Positions 14,497 to 15,841 of a DNA stretch of 15,841 bases are shown one piece after another. The notes beneath the pieces were generated by a model, which did not search any database, was not told the origin of the DNA, and saw only the letters and a list, made by a program, of their open reading frames with translations. The position numbers and the translations under genes were made by a program. Origin of the DNA: Clostridia bacterium (GTDB taxonomy: Bacteria; Bacillota_A; Clostridia; Christensenellales; Aristaeellaceae); contig JAFXMP010000058.1 of assembly GCA_017530275.1 (NCBI GenBank), positions 1-15,841 of the forward strand, read 5' to 3'. Numbering within the stretch: position 1 is the first letter of the stretch; each line of letters begins with the position of its first letter.

Positions 14497-15519
14497 ATGG
14501 AAAGCAGTCAGCTATTTGTCGATCTGGTCACAGTCATTATTCCGGTGTACAACGGAAAAAAGTATCTGTCAGAAGCGCTGAGAAGCGTAATCCATCAAAG
14601 TTATCAAAACTTGGAGATCCTGGTTGTGGACGACGGTTCAACAGATGGGTCCGCTGAAATTTGCGACCAGTTTGCGGCGCGAGACAGAAGGATCCGGGTC
14701 ATCCATCAAGAAAACAAAGGATTGAGCGCCGCGAGAAATGCTGGTATTGAGATAATGACTGGGCAAGCGCTCATGTTTCTTGACGCGGATGACGCGTTTC
14801 ATCCGAATATCGTGCAAATACTGCTGGAAACGATGAACCGCGAAAAAGCGGATATTGTCATGTGCAAGTTTTCAAATTACCGCGATAACGGGGAAATGAA
14901 GCTGGAAGATCTGGAGAATAAGCAAGGGGTTCCTGATGCGCAAGAAGGAGCATATGACCGTATCCACGCACTGCAGGCGCTTGCGGACATACAGATCAGT
15001 ATTTCCGTCTGGAACAAGCTTTACCGCAAGGAACTGTGGAATTCGATCAGGTTTTCCAATGGGCATGTATTTGAAGATTTGGAGGTTTCCTATCAGTTAT
15101 TCGAGCTTGTCGGGAAAGCATATGTGCTTGATCGCAAACTATATCTTCACCGGTTATGCAACGAAAGCATTACTTCTATCTGGTCAGAAGAAAAAATCAA
15201 TGATTATATAATGGCTTATAATCATTATAATGCGTATATCAGTTCACATATTCCAGAAATCTTTACGGAAGAGCAGTTGAATAAAAATCGTCAGTTTCAG
15301 TTGAATACAATGATGCGCTGCTTTATTGAGCTTTCACGAAGCCGCAATCAAACAGGTAAGCAATTCAGAAATAAACTAAAAAAGCGGATCATAGATTTTG
15401 CTGTTCATACGGGAATCAAGCATTATAGTTTGAAAACAAAAACTGCCTATTTGCTTCTTCGCTTTTGCCCTTGGTTATTGATCGGTTGGATCGTTATTCA
15501 GAGGAAGATTTTGCAATAA
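14497..15519 (+). CDS. Family 2 glycosyltransferase (last gene of the locus)
   Basis: A GT-A enzyme of 340 residues. Motifs: VTVIIPVYNGKKYLSEAL, VVDDGSTDGSAEICDQ (43-58), ENKGLSAARNAGIE and the metal site LDADD (95-99). WNKLYRKELW and FEDLEV in the second half match the common capsule GT2 acceptor region, with the ED pair as likely catalytic base. The C-terminal end is hydrophobic (LLLRFCPWLLIGWIVIQ), perhaps a membrane anchor. A GGGATGGGA stretch just upstream can act as ribosome site. The gene is markedly AT-richer than the 5' part of the operon, most strongly near 15181-15240. Donor and acceptor are unknown. Confidence 0.9.
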   Translation: MESSQLFVDLVTVIIPVYNGKKYLSEALRSVIHQSYQNLEILVVDDGSTDGSAEICDQFAARDRRIRVIHQENKGLSAARNAGIEIMTGQALMFLDADDAFHPNIVQILLETMNREKADIVMCKFSNYRDNGEMKLEDLENKQGVPDAQEGAYDRIHALQALADIQISISVWNKLYRKELWNSIRFSNGHVFEDLEVSYQLFELVGKAYVLDRKLYLHRLCNESITSIWSEEKINDYIMAYNHYNAYISSHIPEIFTEEQLNKNRQFQLNTMMRCFIELSRSRNQTGKQFRNKLKKRIIDFAVHTGIKHYSLKTKTAYLLLRFCPWLLIGWIVIQRKILQ

Positions 15520-15613
15520 TTCTCCCAGTACTTGTTAGGTTGCGATGACTTCTTCACTTTTTCATCGGATTGACGTAAACAAGAGATAACCCTGCCGACG
15601 ATAAAGAAAGCAA

Positions 15614-15660
15614 GCAGACGAAATCCACATTGTATCAGCACAATGTCAGAGATCGTCTGC
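15614..15660 (+). terminator. Two-step stem-loop after the last EPS gene, possible terminator
   Basis: GCAGACGA (15614-15621) pairs with TCGTCTGC (15653-15660), enclosing an asymmetric internal loop and a perfect inner stem ACATTGT / ACAATGT (15627-15633 and 15640-15646) with a 6-base loop. ATATTTGTTTT follows. The T tract is interrupted and the internal loop weakens the hairpin, so termination is plausible rather than certain. The 94 bases between the last stop and this hairpin hold no gene; a weak CGATGA/TCATCG pair lies at 15543-15567. Confidence 0.45.
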
Positions 15661-15701
15661 ATATTTGTTTTGGGGACAGAACAGAAACCGTCTCAAGCTC
15701 A

Positions 15702-15841
15702 ATAGAGTAGAGGGAGGGCAATAGTCCTCGCCCCTCTCATTGCACCGTACGTACCGGTCAGGTATACGGCGCTACATCGTAACAAGAATTCAAGTATTTC
15801 TCAGGTAATAAGCAAGAGGATCGACCAAACCAGGCCGGTTC
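15702..15841 (-). mobile_element. 3' end of a group II intron (domains V and VI), body beyond the right edge
   Basis: Read on the minus strand, 15742-15772 folds as domain V: GCGCCGTA pairs with TACGGTGC, including a G-U wobble in the third pair, then a 2-base CG bulge, a TACC/GGTA stem and a short loop. The catalytic triad position reads CGC rather than AGC, as known from the Oceanobacillus iheyensis IIC intron. Domain VI follows: GAGAGGG pairs with CCCTCT, with an unpaired A (complement of 15708) seven bases from a CTCTAT end, which suits a branch point and an AY-type 3' boundary near 15702. Between the window edge and domain V, all three minus frames close within 84 bases, so the end of the reverse transcriptase gene may be visible but I cannot identify it. 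The first intron base and maturase lie outside. Confidence 0.8.

Noticed and set aside
15570..15598. TTGACG as a -35 of a promoter in the right intergenic part
   Set aside because: No TATAAT-like sequence lies 16-18 bases downstream.
15614..15660. Hairpin as the target terminator of a class IIC intron
   Set aside because: For the minus-strand intron this hairpin lies in the 3' exon, whereas IIC introns have the hairpin in the 5' exon.
1..15841. CRISPR array, tRNA, rRNA or a phage-defence system
   Set aside because: No regularly spaced repeats, no RNA gene signatures and no defence-type domains were seen; the content is an EPS locus.

Overview
The window looks like a piece of a Bacillota (Firmicutes) genome, probably a gut-type member of Clostridia. 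The evidence is strong AGGAGG-type ribosome sites, a Gram-positive tyrosine-kinase capsule module (CpsB/CpsC/CpsD type, with the kinase separate from its membrane activator), TagD/TagF-type glycerol-phosphate chemistry and a BspA-like leucine-rich-repeat protein. It carries one nearly complete exopolysaccharide (EPS) or capsule locus of the Wzx/Wzy type. A mobile-element remnant lies at each edge.

Layout. At the left edge, on the minus strand, are the first 17 codons of what looks like an IS1182-like transposase. A rho-independent terminator follows, then a membrane-bound GGDEF diguanylate cyclase, also on the minus strand. A 243-base intergenic region holds a good sigma-A promoter for each direction and dyad sequences that could be operators. 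From 1522 everything up to 15519 reads on the plus strand: a TetR-type regulator; a decayed CpsB tyrosine-phosphatase gene; the CpsC-like polymerase co-factor; the CpsD-like tyrosine kinase with 11 C-terminal tyrosines; a small secreted LRR_5/BspA-like protein; an unrecognised, very acidic secreted protein made of two internal repeats; the initiating sugar-phosphate transferase; glycerol-3-phosphate cytidylyltransferase; a GT4; a CDP-glycerol glycerophosphotransferase; a second GT4; an EpsG/Wzy-like polymerase; a GT2; a Wzx flippase; and a second GT2. A hairpin that may end the operon follows. At the right edge, on the minus strand, are domains V and VI of a group II intron whose body lies outside the window.

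How the genes fit together (inference). The initiating transferase puts a first sugar phosphate on undecaprenyl phosphate. Up to four glycosyltransferases extend it. TagD makes CDP-glycerol and the TagF-like enzyme adds glycerol phosphate. Wzx flips the unit, the EpsG-like protein polymerises it, and CpsC/CpsD control length and output. The predicted product is a glycerol-phosphate-bearing heteropolysaccharide with a repeat of about five sugars. No sugar-nucleotide synthesis genes are present.

The most unusual points are the kinase kept beside a broken phosphatase gene, the two secreted proteins of unknown role between the kinase and the initiating transferase, and the diguanylate cyclase divergent from the operon. 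Base composition falls from GC-rich in the 5' part to AT-rich in the 3' part, as expected if the serotype-specific part was exchanged horizontally.
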